64,000 nucleotides of DNA. Source: Pseudomonas sp. Q2-TVG4-2. GTDB lineage: Bacteria; Pseudomonadota; Gammaproteobacteria; Pseudomonadales; Pseudomonadaceae. Under the pieces are notes generated by a model. The model was not told where the DNA came from and searched no databases. It saw only the letters and a list, made by a program, of their open reading frames with translations. The stretch is taken from contig NZ_LGLW01000002.1 of the NCBI RefSeq assembly GCF_013620795.1, positions 62,001-126,000 of the forward strand. The letters run 5' to 3'. This document shows, one piece after another, positions 25,085-36,957 of this stretch (position 1 is the stretch's first letter; every line of letters begins with the position of its first letter). The position numbers were made by a program, and so were the translations under genes.

Positions 25085-25963
25085 TCAGGACTCCAGCGAG
25101 CCATCCAGCGTCTTGATTGGGCTATACAGATTCGGTCGGCGGTCACGGAACACGCCCCAGGCACTGCGAATGTGCTCAAGCTGATCGAGATCGAACTGGT
25201 GCACCAGCACGCCTTCACTGGTCTCGTCCATTTCCTCGACCTTGGCACCAAACTGGTCGGCAATGAATGAGGAGCCGTAGAAGGTGATGTCGTAGCCGTC
25301 CTGTTCTTCGGTGCCAATGCGATTGCTCGCGATCAGCGGCATCAAGTTGGCGCCGGCATGGCCCTGCTGCACCCGCTGCCAGTGATCACGTGAGGTGATG
25401 TTCGGGTCATGCGGCTCGCTGCCGATGGCCGTTGGATAGAACAGCAGTTCGGCACCCATCAGCGCCATGCTGCGCGCAGTTTCCGGGAACCATTGGTCCC
25501 AACAGATGGCCACACCGATCTTGGCGTAGCGGGTATTCCAGACCTTGAAGCCGGTGTCGCCCGGATTGAAGTAATACTTCTCGTGGTAGCCGGGGCCGTC
25601 CGGGATATGGCTCTTGCGATAGACGCCGAGTACCTTGCCGTCGGCGTCGATGATGGCAATGGAGTTGAAGCGCGCGCGGCCAGCCACCTCGAAGAAGCTG
25701 ATCGGCAGCACAACCTGCAGCTCAGCGGCGACTTTCTGGAAATGCTGGATCGCCGGGTTCTCCTCGACGGAGCTGGCCAGCTGCAGATATTCGGGATTCG
25801 GCTTTTGGCAGAAGTAGGGCGTCTCGAACAGCTCTTGGATCAAAATCACCTGCGCGCCCTTGGCAGCCGCTTCACGGACCAGCTTCTCGGCATTGGCAAT
25901 GTTGGCTTGGCGATCCCAGGAGCAGGCCATCTGGGTGGCGGCGACGGTAACGGTGCGGGACAT
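25085..25963 (-). CDS. aguB: N-carbamoylputrescine amidase
   Basis: A 292-residue nitrilase-superfamily amidase that converts N-carbamoylputrescine to putrescine, CO2 and ammonia. The catalytic triad is visible: Glu44 (LIQELFETPYF), Lys117 (YRKSHIPDGPGYHEKYYF region) and Cys154 (VAICWDQWFPE). It starts at ATG 25963 with GAGG seven bases upstream. It is the first gene of the aguBA operon, preceded by a 137-bp region with two palindromes likely bound by AguR. With AguA it supplies putrescine to the spu pathway. Confidence 0.95.
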   Translation of the reverse strand: MSRTVTVAATQMACSWDRQANIANAEKLVREAAAKGAQVILIQELFETPYFCQKPNPEYLQLASSVEENPAIQHFQKVAAELQVVLPISFFEVAGRARFNSIAIIDADGKVLGVYRKSHIPDGPGYHEKYYFNPGDTGFKVWNTRYAKIGVAICWDQWFPETARSMALMGAELLFYPTAIGSEPHDPNITSRDHWQRVQQGHAGANLMPLIASNRIGTEEQDGYDITFYGSSFIADQFGAKVEEMDETSEGVLVHQFDLDQLEHIRSAWGVFRDRRPNLYSPIKTLDGSLES

Positions 25964-26022
25964 TGAAAAACCTCGCGAATGCTGGCGTGAGTGGACCCTG
26001 CCTCGGGTGTTGCGAAATCTAT

Positions 26023-26034
26023 TCGATACTTATC
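26023..26034. promoter_or_regulatory. AguR-type operator, proximal half of a pair
   Basis: TCGATACTTATC, itself an imperfect CGATA-N2-TATCG palindrome, lies in the aguR-aguB gap, 60 bp before the aguB start. It is the exact inverse of 26089-26100. Confidence 0.6.
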
Positions 26035-26088
26035 CGGTTTTGAAGTGTTATTTTCCACCGCAACAGCTTTTCCGACGAGAAATTTACC

Positions 26089-26100
26089 GATAAGTATCGA
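26089..26100. promoter_or_regulatory. AguR-type operator, distal half of a pair
   Basis: GATAAGTATCGA, containing the perfect palindrome CGATA-AG-TATCG (26088-26099), directly abuts the aguR stop codon. Both sites flank 54 bp that should contain the aguBA promoter. Confidence 0.62.
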
Positions 26101-26760
26101 TTATCCGTTTGGTTGCTCACGCTTGGACAGGAAGGGCGGCAGGTAAAGCCCCAGGTACGCATCGAGGACGCGCATACCCTCTTCCGCCATTCGCGCAGTA
26201 ATTCGACCATGCAAATGCACTGATCGTGCGTAAACCCGGTCGCCAAGCTCCAGCGCGAGGGCGAATACCTCGACATCGTCGGGCAGCGCGGGTAGATGGA
26301 AATGCCGTTCAAAAAGGACCTGCATCAGTTCGCCGAGTTCGGTGTCGTGCTGCCGGTCCGCCTGAGTCACTTCGGTCAGCCCATGCTGGGCGAGGATCAG
26401 TTGACGCGCCGCGGGGTCCGCCTCGTAGATGGCCAGCATGCGCCGCTCGATCAGCCGCGACAGATCCTGCCAGCTGTTCAGGGCCAGGTGATCGACGGGC
26501 TGCGCGAGGCTTGAACGAAAGGCCGAATGCACGTCGGCGGTCAAGGCTTCGAGAAGTGCTGGAACGCTGGCGAAGAAGTGATAGACCGAAGACGGTGGAA
26601 TGCCGGCGCGTTCGGCGACGCTGTAGATCGAAAGCCCGACCACGCCTTGGGCAGCAAGCAGCTCGCGAGCGGCGCGGAGGATCTGCGCGATACGCGCCTG
26701 GCTGCTGGCGCGAGGCTTGCGGCTTGGAATGGGGTGGGACGAGCTGTCGGGTATTTTCAT
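26101..26760 (-). CDS. aguR: TetR-family regulator of agmatine catabolism
   Basis: A 219-residue TetR-family repressor: a basic N-terminal tail, an HTH region (about 18-65, with AARELLAAQGVVGLSIYSVA and GIPPSSVYHFF) and a helical effector domain. By position it matches AguR, which represses aguBA and responds to agmatine or N-carbamoylputrescine in P. aeruginosa. It is transcribed in the same direction as aguBA, 137 bp upstream, and paired palindromes lie directly after its stop codon. Assignment rests on context more than on specific residues. Confidence 0.82.
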   Translation of the reverse strand: MKIPDSSSHPIPSRKPRASSQARIAQILRAARELLAAQGVVGLSIYSVAERAGIPPSSVYHFFASVPALLEALTADVHSAFRSSLAQPVDHLALNSWQDLSRLIERRMLAIYEADPAARQLILAQHGLTEVTQADRQHDTELGELMQVLFERHFHLPALPDDVEVFALALELGDRVYARSVHLHGRITARMAEEGMRVLDAYLGLYLPPFLSKREQPNG

Positions 26761-26929
26761 AGTCGGCTATTGGAAGCCACTTGGCTGCCTCATGGCAAAC
26801 AGGCAGGCCACCACGGGCGCCGTACTCATGGCATGCGCGGCGAAGAGGCGTACCGTTGCCGAGCGGGGTCGGCAGGCTTGAGCCAACCGCCGGTTGCGCG
26901 GGGCGGACCTAGCGCAACCGGGCTTCCGG

Positions 26930-28306
26930 TCAAACGGTATGCAGGTACCAGTTGTATTCCAGGTCGGAGATCGAGTGTTCGAACTCGGCCAGCTCACTCT
27001 CCTTACAAGCAACGAAGATATCGATGTAGGTTGAGTCTATGTAGCGCGCCATGATCTCGCTGTCGTCCAGCTCGCGCAGCGCATCGCGCAGGTTGGTCGG
27101 CAGGCTTTGCTCGACCTGCTCGTAGGAGTTGCCTTCTATTGGCTCGTCCGGCGCGATTTTATTGGTCAGCCCGTGATGGATGCCGGCCAGCACGCCGGCG
27201 AGCAGCAGGTACGGGTTGGCATCCGCCCCGGCGACACGGTGCTCGATGCGCACGGCGTCCGCGCTGTCGGTTGGGACACGCAGTGCCACGGTGCGGTTAT
27301 CCAGGCCCCAGCAAGGTGCATTGGGGACATAGAACTGCGCGCCAAAACGGCGGTACGAGTTGACGTTGGGGCAGAGGAAGGCCATCGACGCCGCCATGGT
27401 CTGCTGAATGCCGCCAATGGCATGGCGCAGCGTTTCGCTTTCCAGCGGATTGTCGGTGGCGAAGATATTGTTGCCATTCTTGTCGAGCAGCGAGATGTGG
27501 ACATGCAACCCGTTGCCGGCCTGGCCGGGGTAGGGCTTGGCCATGAAGGTGGTGTCCATCTCGTGGTCGTAGGCGATGTTCTTGATCAGTCGCTTGAGCA
27601 GTACCGCGTAGTCGCAGGCCTTGATCGGGTCGGCAACGTGATGAAGGTTGACCTCGAATTGCGCCGGGGCGCTTTCCTTGACGATGGCATCGGCTGGAAT
27701 GCCCTGTTCCTTGGCGCCTTCGAGGACGTCCTGCAGACAGTCGACATATTCATCGAGGTCATCGATCAGATAGACCTGGGTCGAGTGGGGGCGCTTGCCG
27801 GAAATTGGCGAGCGCGGCGGCTGCGGTCGACCGTTCACGTTCTCCTGGTCGATCAGGTAGAACTCCAGCTCGAACGCGGCGCAGACGGTCAGGCCCAGCG
27901 CATCGAACTTGCTGACCACCTGGCGCAGCACCTCGCGCGGATCGGCGAAGAACGGCGAGCCGTCGCGCTCGTGCATGGTCATCAACAGCTGCGCGGTGGG
28001 GCGCTTCTGCCAGGGTTCGTTGCTCAGGGTGTTGGGGATGGGGAAGCAGGTCCGGTCCGAATCACCGATGTCCATGCCCAGCCCGGTGCTTTCTACGGTG
28101 ATGCCATTGATGTCGAGCGCGAACAGTGAAGCGGGGAGGTTAATGCCTTTTTCGTACACCCGGTGCAGGCTGGCGCGCTCGATGCGCTTGCCTCGCACGA
28201 CACCGTTCATGTCTGCGATCAGCAGGTCAACGTATTGGACCTCCGGGTGTTCTTTCAGAAACGCGTTCGCTTCATTGAGCTGAACGGCACGCGGCGGCGG
28301 AAGCAT
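26930..28306 (-). CDS. spuI: Glutamine-synthetase-like gamma-glutamylpolyamine synthetase SpuI
   Basis: A 458-residue type I glutamine-synthetase fold protein that ligates glutamate to polyamines. It has the N-terminal beta-grasp (YVDLLIADMNGVVRGK), the glutamate-binding FELEFYL, AQFEVNLHH, the ATP-binding GNGLHVHISL and PNVNSYRRFG, and ends in EFEHSISDLEYNWYLHTV. It is divergent from spuA across 252 bp, as in P. aeruginosa PA0296/PA0297. Compared with that genome, the polyamine-binding protein gene between aguR and spuI is missing here. The exact polyamine preference is not readable. Confidence 0.9.
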   Translation of the reverse strand: MLPPPRAVQLNEANAFLKEHPEVQYVDLLIADMNGVVRGKRIERASLHRVYEKGINLPASLFALDINGITVESTGLGMDIGDSDRTCFPIPNTLSNEPWQKRPTAQLLMTMHERDGSPFFADPREVLRQVVSKFDALGLTVCAAFELEFYLIDQENVNGRPQPPRSPISGKRPHSTQVYLIDDLDEYVDCLQDVLEGAKEQGIPADAIVKESAPAQFEVNLHHVADPIKACDYAVLLKRLIKNIAYDHEMDTTFMAKPYPGQAGNGLHVHISLLDKNGNNIFATDNPLESETLRHAIGGIQQTMAASMAFLCPNVNSYRRFGAQFYVPNAPCWGLDNRTVALRVPTDSADAVRIEHRVAGADANPYLLLAGVLAGIHHGLTNKIAPDEPIEGNSYEQVEQSLPTNLRDALRELDDSEIMARYIDSTYIDIFVACKESELAEFEHSISDLEYNWYLHTV

Positions 28307-28558
28307 GATGAAAACACCTTAATTGTTAAAAATTTCAATCACCAAACAGCATGTCTTGGAGTCAATCGGAAAGCCCACTCGCTGTCAATAGCGCCTCTGA
28401 ATGCCCCGATAGTGCCCGCAGTGGGCGGTTTCGGGGCGGTGCCGAAAAAAGCTGCGCGGCGCTGCGATGACTTTCGGAAGGTCGATCGGTCGGCTATTGT
28501 CTATAAAAATGAACAAGACTACTCTCCGACGAGCCCACCCTGGAAAGACGAGTATCCC
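28307..28558. promoter_or_regulatory. Divergent spuI/spuA control region
   Basis: 252 bp with no gene. The spuI side is A/T-rich (TTAATTGTTAAAAATTTC). A loose inverted pair GCCCACT (28373-28379) and AGTGGGC (28420-28426) lies in the middle. TATAAA at 28502-28507 is a possible -10 for spuA. Confidence 0.4.
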
Positions 28559-29305
28559 ATGCCTCGCGTGCCATTGATCGGCGTTTCGGCCTGTACCAGG
28601 CAGATCGGCCACCACAGCTTCCACATTGCCGGTGACAAGTACCTGCGCGCGGCTGCCATCGCCGGTTTACCGTTGGTCGTCCCGGCGCTGGGCGATCTGA
28701 TTGACCCTGCTGCTCTCCTCTATAGCGTAGACGGCCTGTTCTTTACCGGCTCGCCGTCCAACGTCGAACCTCACCGTTATGGCGGGCCGTCTAGCGCCGA
28801 AGGTACGCCGCACGATCCATCCCGCGATCAACTGACACTGCCACTGATCCGCTTGGCGGTCGAGGCGGGTATCCCAGTATTCGGTGTCTGCCGCGGCTTT
28901 CAGGAAATGAACGTCGCGTTCGGCGGCAGCCTGCACCAGAAGGTGCACGAGACGGGTGTCTACGCAGATCACCGTGAACGTGCCGAAGATCCAGTCGAGA
29001 TTCAGTACGGGCTCAGCCATGCCCTGCACGTGCAGCCCGGTGGTCTGTTGGAGCGTCTCGGCCTGCCGTCGCAAATCGAAGTCAACTCGGTGCACGGCCA
29101 GGGCGTCGAGCGTCTCGGCGACGGGTTGCGCATCGAAGCGCTGGCGCCCGATGGGCTGATCGAAGCCTTTTCCGTCGAAGCGGCGCAGGGCTTCGCGCTC
29201 GGCGTGCAATGGCATCCGGAGTGGAAGGTGCATGAGCACCCTTATTACCTGGCACTGTTCGAGGGCTTTGCTCGCGCTTGCCGGGAACGCGCAGAACGGC
29301 GCTGA
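28559..29305 (+). CDS. spuA: Gamma-glutamyl-polyamine/GABA hydrolase (class I amidotransferase) SpuA
   Basis: A 248-residue glutamine-amidotransferase-like hydrolase, the PuuD counterpart, which releases GABA (or another omega-amino acid) from gamma-glutamyl intermediates. The Cys-His-Glu triad is Cys111 (FGVCRGFQE), His219 (GVQWHPE) and Glu221. I use ATG 28559 (MPRVPLIGVSA), the only family-like start; the ribosome-binding site is modest. It is the first gene of the spuA-H cluster, followed 43 bp later by spuB. Confidence 0.9.
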   Translation: MPRVPLIGVSACTRQIGHHSFHIAGDKYLRAAAIAGLPLVVPALGDLIDPAALLYSVDGLFFTGSPSNVEPHRYGGPSSAEGTPHDPSRDQLTLPLIRLAVEAGIPVFGVCRGFQEMNVAFGGSLHQKVHETGVYADHRERAEDPVEIQYGLSHALHVQPGGLLERLGLPSQIEVNSVHGQGVERLGDGLRIEALAPDGLIEAFSVEAAQGFALGVQWHPEWKVHEHPYYLALFEGFARACRERAERR

Positions 29306-29348
29306 GCAGGCCGGTACGGCGCTCGTTTCAACAATTCTTGAGGTCGAT

Positions 29349-30704
29349 ATGTCCAGCAAGCTCGACCAGCTCACCGGCTGGCTGAAAGAACGCAAGATCA
29401 CCGAGGTGGAATGCCTGATCAGCGACCTGACCGGGATCGCCCGCGGCAAGATTTCCCCTACCAACAAGTTCCTCGATGAGAAGGGTATGCGCCTTCCTGA
29501 GAGCGTGCTGTTGCAGACCGTCACGGGCGACTACGTCGAGGATGACATCTACTACGAGCTGCTCGATCCCGCCGATATCGACATGTTCTGCCGCCCCGAT
29601 CCGGACGCAGTATTTCTGGTGCCTTGGGCCATCGAGCCGACCGCTCAGGTGATCCACGATACTTACGACAAGATGGGCAACCCCATCGAAATCTCGCCGC
29701 GCAACATCCTCAAACGGGTGCTGAAGATGTACGCCGCCAAGGGTTGGCAGCCGATCGTCGCGCCGGAGATGGAGTTCTACCTGACCAAGCGCTGCGAGGA
29801 CCCGGATCTGCCGTTCCAGCCGCCCATCGGCCGCTCGGGTCGCCAGGAAACGGGCCGGCAGTCGTTCTCCATCGATGCGGCGAACGAATTCGATCCGCTA
29901 TTCGAAGACATGTACGACTGGTGCGAGGCCCAGGGGCTGGATCTGGATACCCTGATCCACGAAGAAGGCACCGCGCAGATGGAAATCAACTTCCGTCATG
30001 GCGAGGCGTTGCACCTGGCCGACCAGATCTTGGTATTCAAGCGCACCATGCGCGAGGCCGCGCTCAAGCACAACGTCGCTGCCACCTTCATGGCCAAGCC
30101 GATGACCGGCGAGCCGGGCAGCGCCATGCACCTGCACCAGAGCGTGATCGACGAGACCGGCCGCAATATCTTCTCCAACAGCGACGGCACCATGAGTCAG
30201 CTGTTCCTGCACCACGTCGGCGGTCTGCAGAAGTACATTCCCGAGCTGCTGCCGCTGTTCGCGCCGAACGTAAATTCGTTCCGCCGTTTCCTGCCCGACA
30301 CCTCGGCGCCGGTGAACGTTGAGTGGGGCGAGGAGAACCGCACCGTCGGCCTGCGCGTACCGGATTCCGACCCGCAGAACCGTCGTGTCGAGAACCGCCT
30401 GCCAGGTGCCGATGCCAATCCGTATCTCGCCATCGCTGCCAGCCTGCTATGTGGCTACATCGGCATGGTCGAGGAGCTGACGCCGAGCCAGCCCGTCAAG
30501 GGGCGCGGCTATGAACGCCGTAACTTGCGCCTGCCGTTGACGCTGGAAGCGGCGCTGGAGCGGATGGAGAACTGCCGCGAACTCGAGAAGTACCTGAGCC
30601 CGAAGTTCATCACCGGCTACGTCGCGGTCAAGCGTGCCGAACAGGAAAATTACCACCGGGTGATCAGCTCCTGGGAACGCGAGTTCCTGATGCTCTCGGT
30701 GTAA
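29349..30704 (+). CDS. spuB: Gamma-glutamylpolyamine synthetase SpuB
   Basis: A 451-residue glutamine-synthetase-fold ligase (PuuA-like). N-terminal beta-grasp VECLISDLTGIARGKIS, catalytic-domain motifs APEMEFYL, AQMEINFRHG, PGSAMHLHQSV, PNVNSFRRF and the ATP/glutamate loop NRLPGADANPYLA. It adds glutamate to putrescine or a related amine. The ATG at 29349 follows GAGGT; the longer frame from 29232 overlaps spuA and is not used. A paralogue (spuI) is encoded divergently 1 kb away, so two ligases probably divide polyamine substrates. Confidence 0.91.
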   Translation: MSSKLDQLTGWLKERKITEVECLISDLTGIARGKISPTNKFLDEKGMRLPESVLLQTVTGDYVEDDIYYELLDPADIDMFCRPDPDAVFLVPWAIEPTAQVIHDTYDKMGNPIEISPRNILKRVLKMYAAKGWQPIVAPEMEFYLTKRCEDPDLPFQPPIGRSGRQETGRQSFSIDAANEFDPLFEDMYDWCEAQGLDLDTLIHEEGTAQMEINFRHGEALHLADQILVFKRTMREAALKHNVAATFMAKPMTGEPGSAMHLHQSVIDETGRNIFSNSDGTMSQLFLHHVGGLQKYIPELLPLFAPNVNSFRRFLPDTSAPVNVEWGEENRTVGLRVPDSDPQNRRVENRLPGADANPYLAIAASLLCGYIGMVEELTPSQPVKGRGYERRNLRLPLTLEAALERMENCRELEKYLSPKFITGYVAVKRAEQENYHRVISSWEREFLMLSV

Positions 30705-30778
30705 AGCGGTCGTAGGGTGGAGGCTTCGGGTGGATGAGTTTTTCATCCATCGAAAATCACGGATAAAAGAGGTGACTG

Positions 30779-32137
30779 ATGAGCGATTCGCAAACCCTGC
30801 AATGGCAAGCTCTGAGCCGCGACCATCACCTGCCGCCGTTTACCGATTTCAAGGCGCTCAACGCCAAGGGCACGCGGATCATCACCCGCGGCGAGGGCGT
30901 CTATTTGTGGGACAGCGAAGGTCACAAGATCCTCGACGCCATGGCCGGGCTCTGGTGTGTGAACCTGGGTTACGGTCGCGAGGAGCTGGTCGAGGCGGCG
31001 ACTCGCCAGATGCGCGAGCTGCCGTACTACAACCTGTTCTTTCAAACCGCGCATCCGCCAGCGCTGGCATTGGCCCAGGCCATCGCCGAAATCGCCCCGG
31101 AAGGCATGAACCACGTGTTCTTTACCGGTTCCGGCTCGGAGGCCAACGACACTGTGCTGCGTATGGTGCGGCATTACTGGGCGATCAAGGGCCAGCCGGC
31201 GAAGAAGGTCGTCATCGGTCGCTGGAACGGCTATCACGGCTCGACCATCGCCGGTGCCAGCCTTGGCGGCATGAAGGCGATGCACGAGCAGGGCGATGGA
31301 CCGATCCCGGGGATTGAGCATATCGACCAGCCCTACTGGTTCGGCGAGGGTGGTGATCTGGATCCGGACGAGTTCGGCACGCGCGTGGCCGAACAGCTCG
31401 AGCAGAAGATTCTTGAGGTGGGCGAAGACAAGGTCGCCGCCTTCATCGCCGAGCCGATCCAGGGCGCGGGCGGCGTGATTATTCCACCGGACAGCTACTG
31501 GCCGAAGATCCGCGAGATCCTCGCGCGTTACGACATCCTGTTCATCGCCGACGAAGTCATCTGCGGCTTCGGCCGTACCGGCGAGTGGTTCGGCAGTGAC
31601 TACTACGGCAACGCGCCGGACCTGATGCCTATCGCCAAGGGACTGACCTCCGGATATCTACCCATGGGCGGCGTGGTGGTGCGCGACGAAGTGGTGCACA
31701 CCCTTAATGAGGGGGGCGAGTTCTACCACGGCTTCACCTATTCGGGGCATCCGGTGGCGGCCGCGGTGGCGCTGGAAAACATCCGCATCATGCGCGAAGA
31801 AAAAATCGTCGAGCGGGTCAAGAGCAAGACGGCACCTTATTTGCAATCTCGCTGGCAGGAGCTGGTCGACCACCCGCTGGTGGGGGAAGCGAGGGGTGTG
31901 GGCATGCTCGGCGCGCTGGAGCTGGTAAAGAACAAGAAGACCCGTGAGCGTTTTGCCGATCCGGGGGTGGGCATGCTCTGTCGCGAGCATTGCTTTCGTA
32001 ACGGTCTGGTGATGCGCGCGGTGGGCGACACCATGATCATCTCGCCACCGCTGGTGATAAACGAAGAGCAGATCGACGAGCTGATCGGCAAGGTTCGCCT
32101 GTGCCTGGATGCCACCGCCAAGGACGCGCTCGGCTGA
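30779..32137 (+). CDS. spuC: Putrescine/polyamine:pyruvate aminotransferase SpuC
   Basis: A 452-residue class III PLP aminotransferase that transfers the amino group of putrescine (and cadaverine) to pyruvate, giving 4-aminobutyraldehyde. The PLP motifs are [10 protein letters not shown] near 115, [14 protein letters not shown] with Asp258, and [13 protein letters not shown] with Lys287. The aldehyde is a substrate for KauB. It lies 74 bp after spuB; the ATG follows AAAGAGGTGACTG. It is about 250 bp from the transporter genes spuD-H. Confidence 0.93.
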   Translation: MSDSQTLQWQALSRDHHLPPFTDFKALNAKGTRIITRGEGVYLWDSEGHKILDAMAGLWCVNLGYGREELVEAATRQMRELPYYNLFFQTAHPPALALAQAIAEIAPEGMNHVFFTGSGSEANDTVLRMVRHYWAIKGQPAKKVVIGRWNGYHGSTIAGASLGGMKAMHEQGDGPIPGIEHIDQPYWFGEGGDLDPDEFGTRVAEQLEQKILEVGEDKVAAFIAEPIQGAGGVIIPPDSYWPKIREILARYDILFIADEVICGFGRTGEWFGSDYYGNAPDLMPIAKGLTSGYLPMGGVVVRDEVVHTLNEGGEFYHGFTYSGHPVAAAVALENIRIMREEKIVERVKSKTAPYLQSRWQELVDHPLVGEARGVGMLGALELVKNKKTRERFADPGVGMLCREHCFRNGLVMRAVGDTMIISPPLVINEEQIDELIGKVRLCLDATAKDALG

Positions 32138-33489
<1,352 letters not shown>

Positions 33490-33531
33490 TCGAGGCGCTC
33501 AGGCTGGCTCTTCGGAGCGGCCTGGCGATAC

Positions 33532-33552
33532 GCCGGCGGGACTACCGCCGGC
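33532..33552 (+). terminator. Hairpin after spuD (attenuator or mRNA-stabilising)
   Basis: GCCGGCGG-GACTA-CCGCCGGC: a perfect 8-bp G/C stem 43 bp after spuD. No T run follows, so it is more likely a 3'-end protector or partial terminator than a full stop. Confidence 0.55.
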
Positions 33553-33662
33553 ATCCTTATCGGGAGGGTGGCATGCACGGAACTGCATTTCTGGCCGGCA
33601 TTCTTCGCGTGCAGTTTATTTCTGGAGCATGGCCGCATCGCCAGTTGCGTTCTTCCAGTTGA

Positions 33663-34826
<1,164 letters not shown>

Positions 34827-34870
34827 CGACGACAAGTGGTGGGTGCGTGCCGTCGCGCCCACCCGATACT

Positions 34871-34894
34871 CCCGGCGTGGCCGGGCCTATTTTT
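34871..34894 (+). terminator. Intercistronic terminator-like hairpin between spuE and spuF
   Basis: CCCGGC-GTG-GCCGGG followed by CCTATTTTT. A short strong stem with a T run, so partial termination could keep binding-protein levels above those of the membrane/ATPase subunits. Confidence 0.6.
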
Positions 34895-34912
34895 CCAATC
34901 GGGAGTTCGCGC

Positions 34913-36064
34913 ATGGCAGTTGCCTCCAGCGCCTACAAAAAAGCCCTCACCGGTGAGAGCCAGAACAAGCAGGTGCTGCTGAAGATCGACCGCGTCACCA
35001 AGAAGTTCGATGAAACGGTGGCGGTCGATGATGTCTCGCTGAGTATCCATCAGGGCGAAATATTCGCGCTGCTTGGTGGCTCGGGCTCGGGCAAATCAAC
35101 CTTGCTGCGCATACTGGCGGGTTTCGAACGGCCTACTGAAGGCCGGATTTTTCTCGACGGTCAGGACATCACCGATATGCCGCCCTACGAGCGGCCGATC
35201 AACATGATGTTCCAGTCCTATGCCTTGTTTCCGCACATGAGCGTGGAGCAGAACATCGCCTTCGGCCTCAAGCAGGACGGATTGGCTAAGGCCGAGGTCG
35301 ACGAGCGGGTGAAAGAAATGCTCGGCCTGGTGCAGATGACTCAATATGCCAAGCGCAAGCCGCATCAGCTTTCCGGTGGTCAGCGGCAGCGGGTGGCGCT
35401 GGCGCGGTCACTGGCCAAGCGACCGAAGCTGCTGCTGCTCGATGAGCCCATGGGTGCCCTGGATAAAAAGCTGCGCTCGCAGATGCAGCTGGAGCTGGTG
35501 CAGATCATTGAGCGGGTCGGTGTGACTTGCGTGATGGTGACCCATGACCAGGAAGAGGCCATGACTATGGCCGAGCGCATCGCCATCATGCACCTGGGCT
35601 GGATCGCCCAGGTCGGCAGTCCGATGGATATCTACGAAACGCCGGCCAGCCGCCTGGTCTGCGAGTTCATCGGCAACGTCAACCTGTTCGATGGCGAGCT
35701 GATCGAAGACTCCGAAGCCTATGCCGTGATCGCCTGTCCGCAACTGGAGCGGCCGATCTATGTCGGCCACGGTATCAGCACCCGGGCCCAGGATAAGCGG
35801 GTGACCTACGCCCTGCGCCCGGAAAAGCTCCTCATGAGTCTGGAGAGGCCGGTGCTGGAGCTGGCCGACTACAACTGGGTGCAGGGCGAGGTGCATGACA
35901 TTGCTTACCTGGGCGGCCACTCGGTGTACTACATCAAGCTGGAATCGGGGATGCTGCTGCAGGCCTTCGTCGCCAACGCCGAGCGCCACGTGAAATGGCC
36001 CACCTGGGAAGAGCAGGTCTATCTGCACTGGCTAAGCGACAGCGGCGTGGTGCTGCAGGCATGA
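34913..36064 (+). CDS. spuF: Polyamine ABC transporter ATP-binding subunit SpuF
   Basis: A 383-residue PotA/PotG-like ATPase. Walker A GGSGSGKS (55-62), Q-loop MMFQSYALFPHMS, signature LSGGQRQR (153-160), Walker B LLLLDEPMGALD (173-184), H-loop VTHDQEEA, and a C-terminal TOBE domain (about 285-380). It energises import with the SpuG/SpuH permeases. I use ATG 34913 with GGGAG at 34901-34905. Its stop overlaps the spuG start (ATGA). Confidence 0.93.
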   Translation: MAVASSAYKKALTGESQNKQVLLKIDRVTKKFDETVAVDDVSLSIHQGEIFALLGGSGSGKSTLLRILAGFERPTEGRIFLDGQDITDMPPYERPINMMFQSYALFPHMSVEQNIAFGLKQDGLAKAEVDERVKEMLGLVQMTQYAKRKPHQLSGGQRQRVALARSLAKRPKLLLLDEPMGALDKKLRSQMQLELVQIIERVGVTCVMVTHDQEEAMTMAERIAIMHLGWIAQVGSPMDIYETPASRLVCEFIGNVNLFDGELIEDSEAYAVIACPQLERPIYVGHGISTRAQDKRVTYALRPEKLLMSLERPVLELADYNWVQGEVHDIAYLGGHSVYYIKLESGMLLQAFVANAERHVKWPTWEEQVYLHWLSDSGVVLQA

Positions 36065-36957
36065 GGCGCTCGCCCTTGAACACCGGACGCCGACTGGTCA
36101 TCGGCGTGCCCTTCCTCTGGCTGATGCTGTTCTTTCTGCTGCCGTTCGCCATCGTGCTGAAGATCAGCTTCTCCGAAGCCGATGTGGCGATCCCTCCGTA
36201 TACGGACATCTTCGCCTACGCCGAGCAACAGCTGCAGGTGGTGATCAATCTCGGCAATTACATCTTTCTCAGCGAAGACGATCTGTACTGGGCGGCCTAT
36301 GCCGGCTCGCTGAAAATTGCCTTCTTCAGCACCCTTCTTTGCCTGCTGATCGGCTACCCCATGGCTTACGCCATCGCCCGGGCGCGCAAGGATCTGCAGA
36401 CCGTACTGTTGTTGCTGATCATGATGCCGACCTGGACTGCGATCCTGATCCGCGTCTATGCCTGGATGGGTATCCTCAGCAGCAACGGCATCCTCAATGG
36501 CCTGCTCATGGGGCTGGGGCTGGTCGACGAGCCGCTGCGCATCCTCAACACCGATCTGGCTGTATACATCGGCGTGGTTTATTCCTACTTGCCGTTCATG
36601 ATCCTGCCGCTCTACGCCAATCTGGTGAAGCACGACTTCAGCCTGCTCGAGGCCGCCTCGGACCTCGGTGCGCGCAACCTCACCAGCTTCTGGAAGATCA
36701 CCGTGCCGCTGTCGAAGAACGGAATCATTGCTGGCTGCATGTTGGTGTTCATTCCGGTAGTGGGCGAGTTCGTCATCCCCGAACTGCTGGGCGGGCCGGA
36801 AACGTTAATGATTGGTAAGGTGCTTTGGCAGGAGTTCTTCAACAACCGTGACTGGCCAGTGGCGTCCGCCCTCGCTGTGGTGATGCTGGCGATCCTGCTG
36901 GTGCCGATCATCCTGTTCAACCGTAACCAAGCCAAAGAGCTTGAGGGCAAGCTATGA
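36061..36957 (+). CDS. spuG: Polyamine ABC transporter permease SpuG
   Basis: A 298-residue inner-membrane permease of the PotB/PotH type, with about six transmembrane helices and the EAA cytoplasmic loop (EAASDLGARNLTSFWKITVPL, about 197-217). It starts at ATG 36061, overlapping the spuF stop by 4 bp. The last codons, encoding a KELEGKL C terminus, are partly duplicated in the short gap to spuH, which repeats the sequence GAGGGCAAGCTATGA. Confidence 0.92.
   Translation: MRRSPLNTGRRLVIGVPFLWLMLFFLLPFAIVLKISFSEADVAIPPYTDIFAYAEQQLQVVINLGNYIFLSEDDLYWAAYAGSLKIAFFSTLLCLLIGYPMAYAIARARKDLQTVLLLLIMMPTWTAILIRVYAWMGILSSNGILNGLLMGLGLVDEPLRILNTDLAVYIGVVYSYLPFMILPLYANLVKHDFSLLEAASDLGARNLTSFWKITVPLSKNGIIAGCMLVFIPVVGEFVIPELLGGPETLMIGKVLWQEFFNNRDWPVASALAVVMLAILLVPIILFNRNQAKELEGKL

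Noticed and set aside
28373..28426. GCCCACT/AGTGGGC inverted pair as a spu operator
   Set aside because: Short G/C arms 40 bp apart are expected by chance in this composition; kept only as a remark in the control region.
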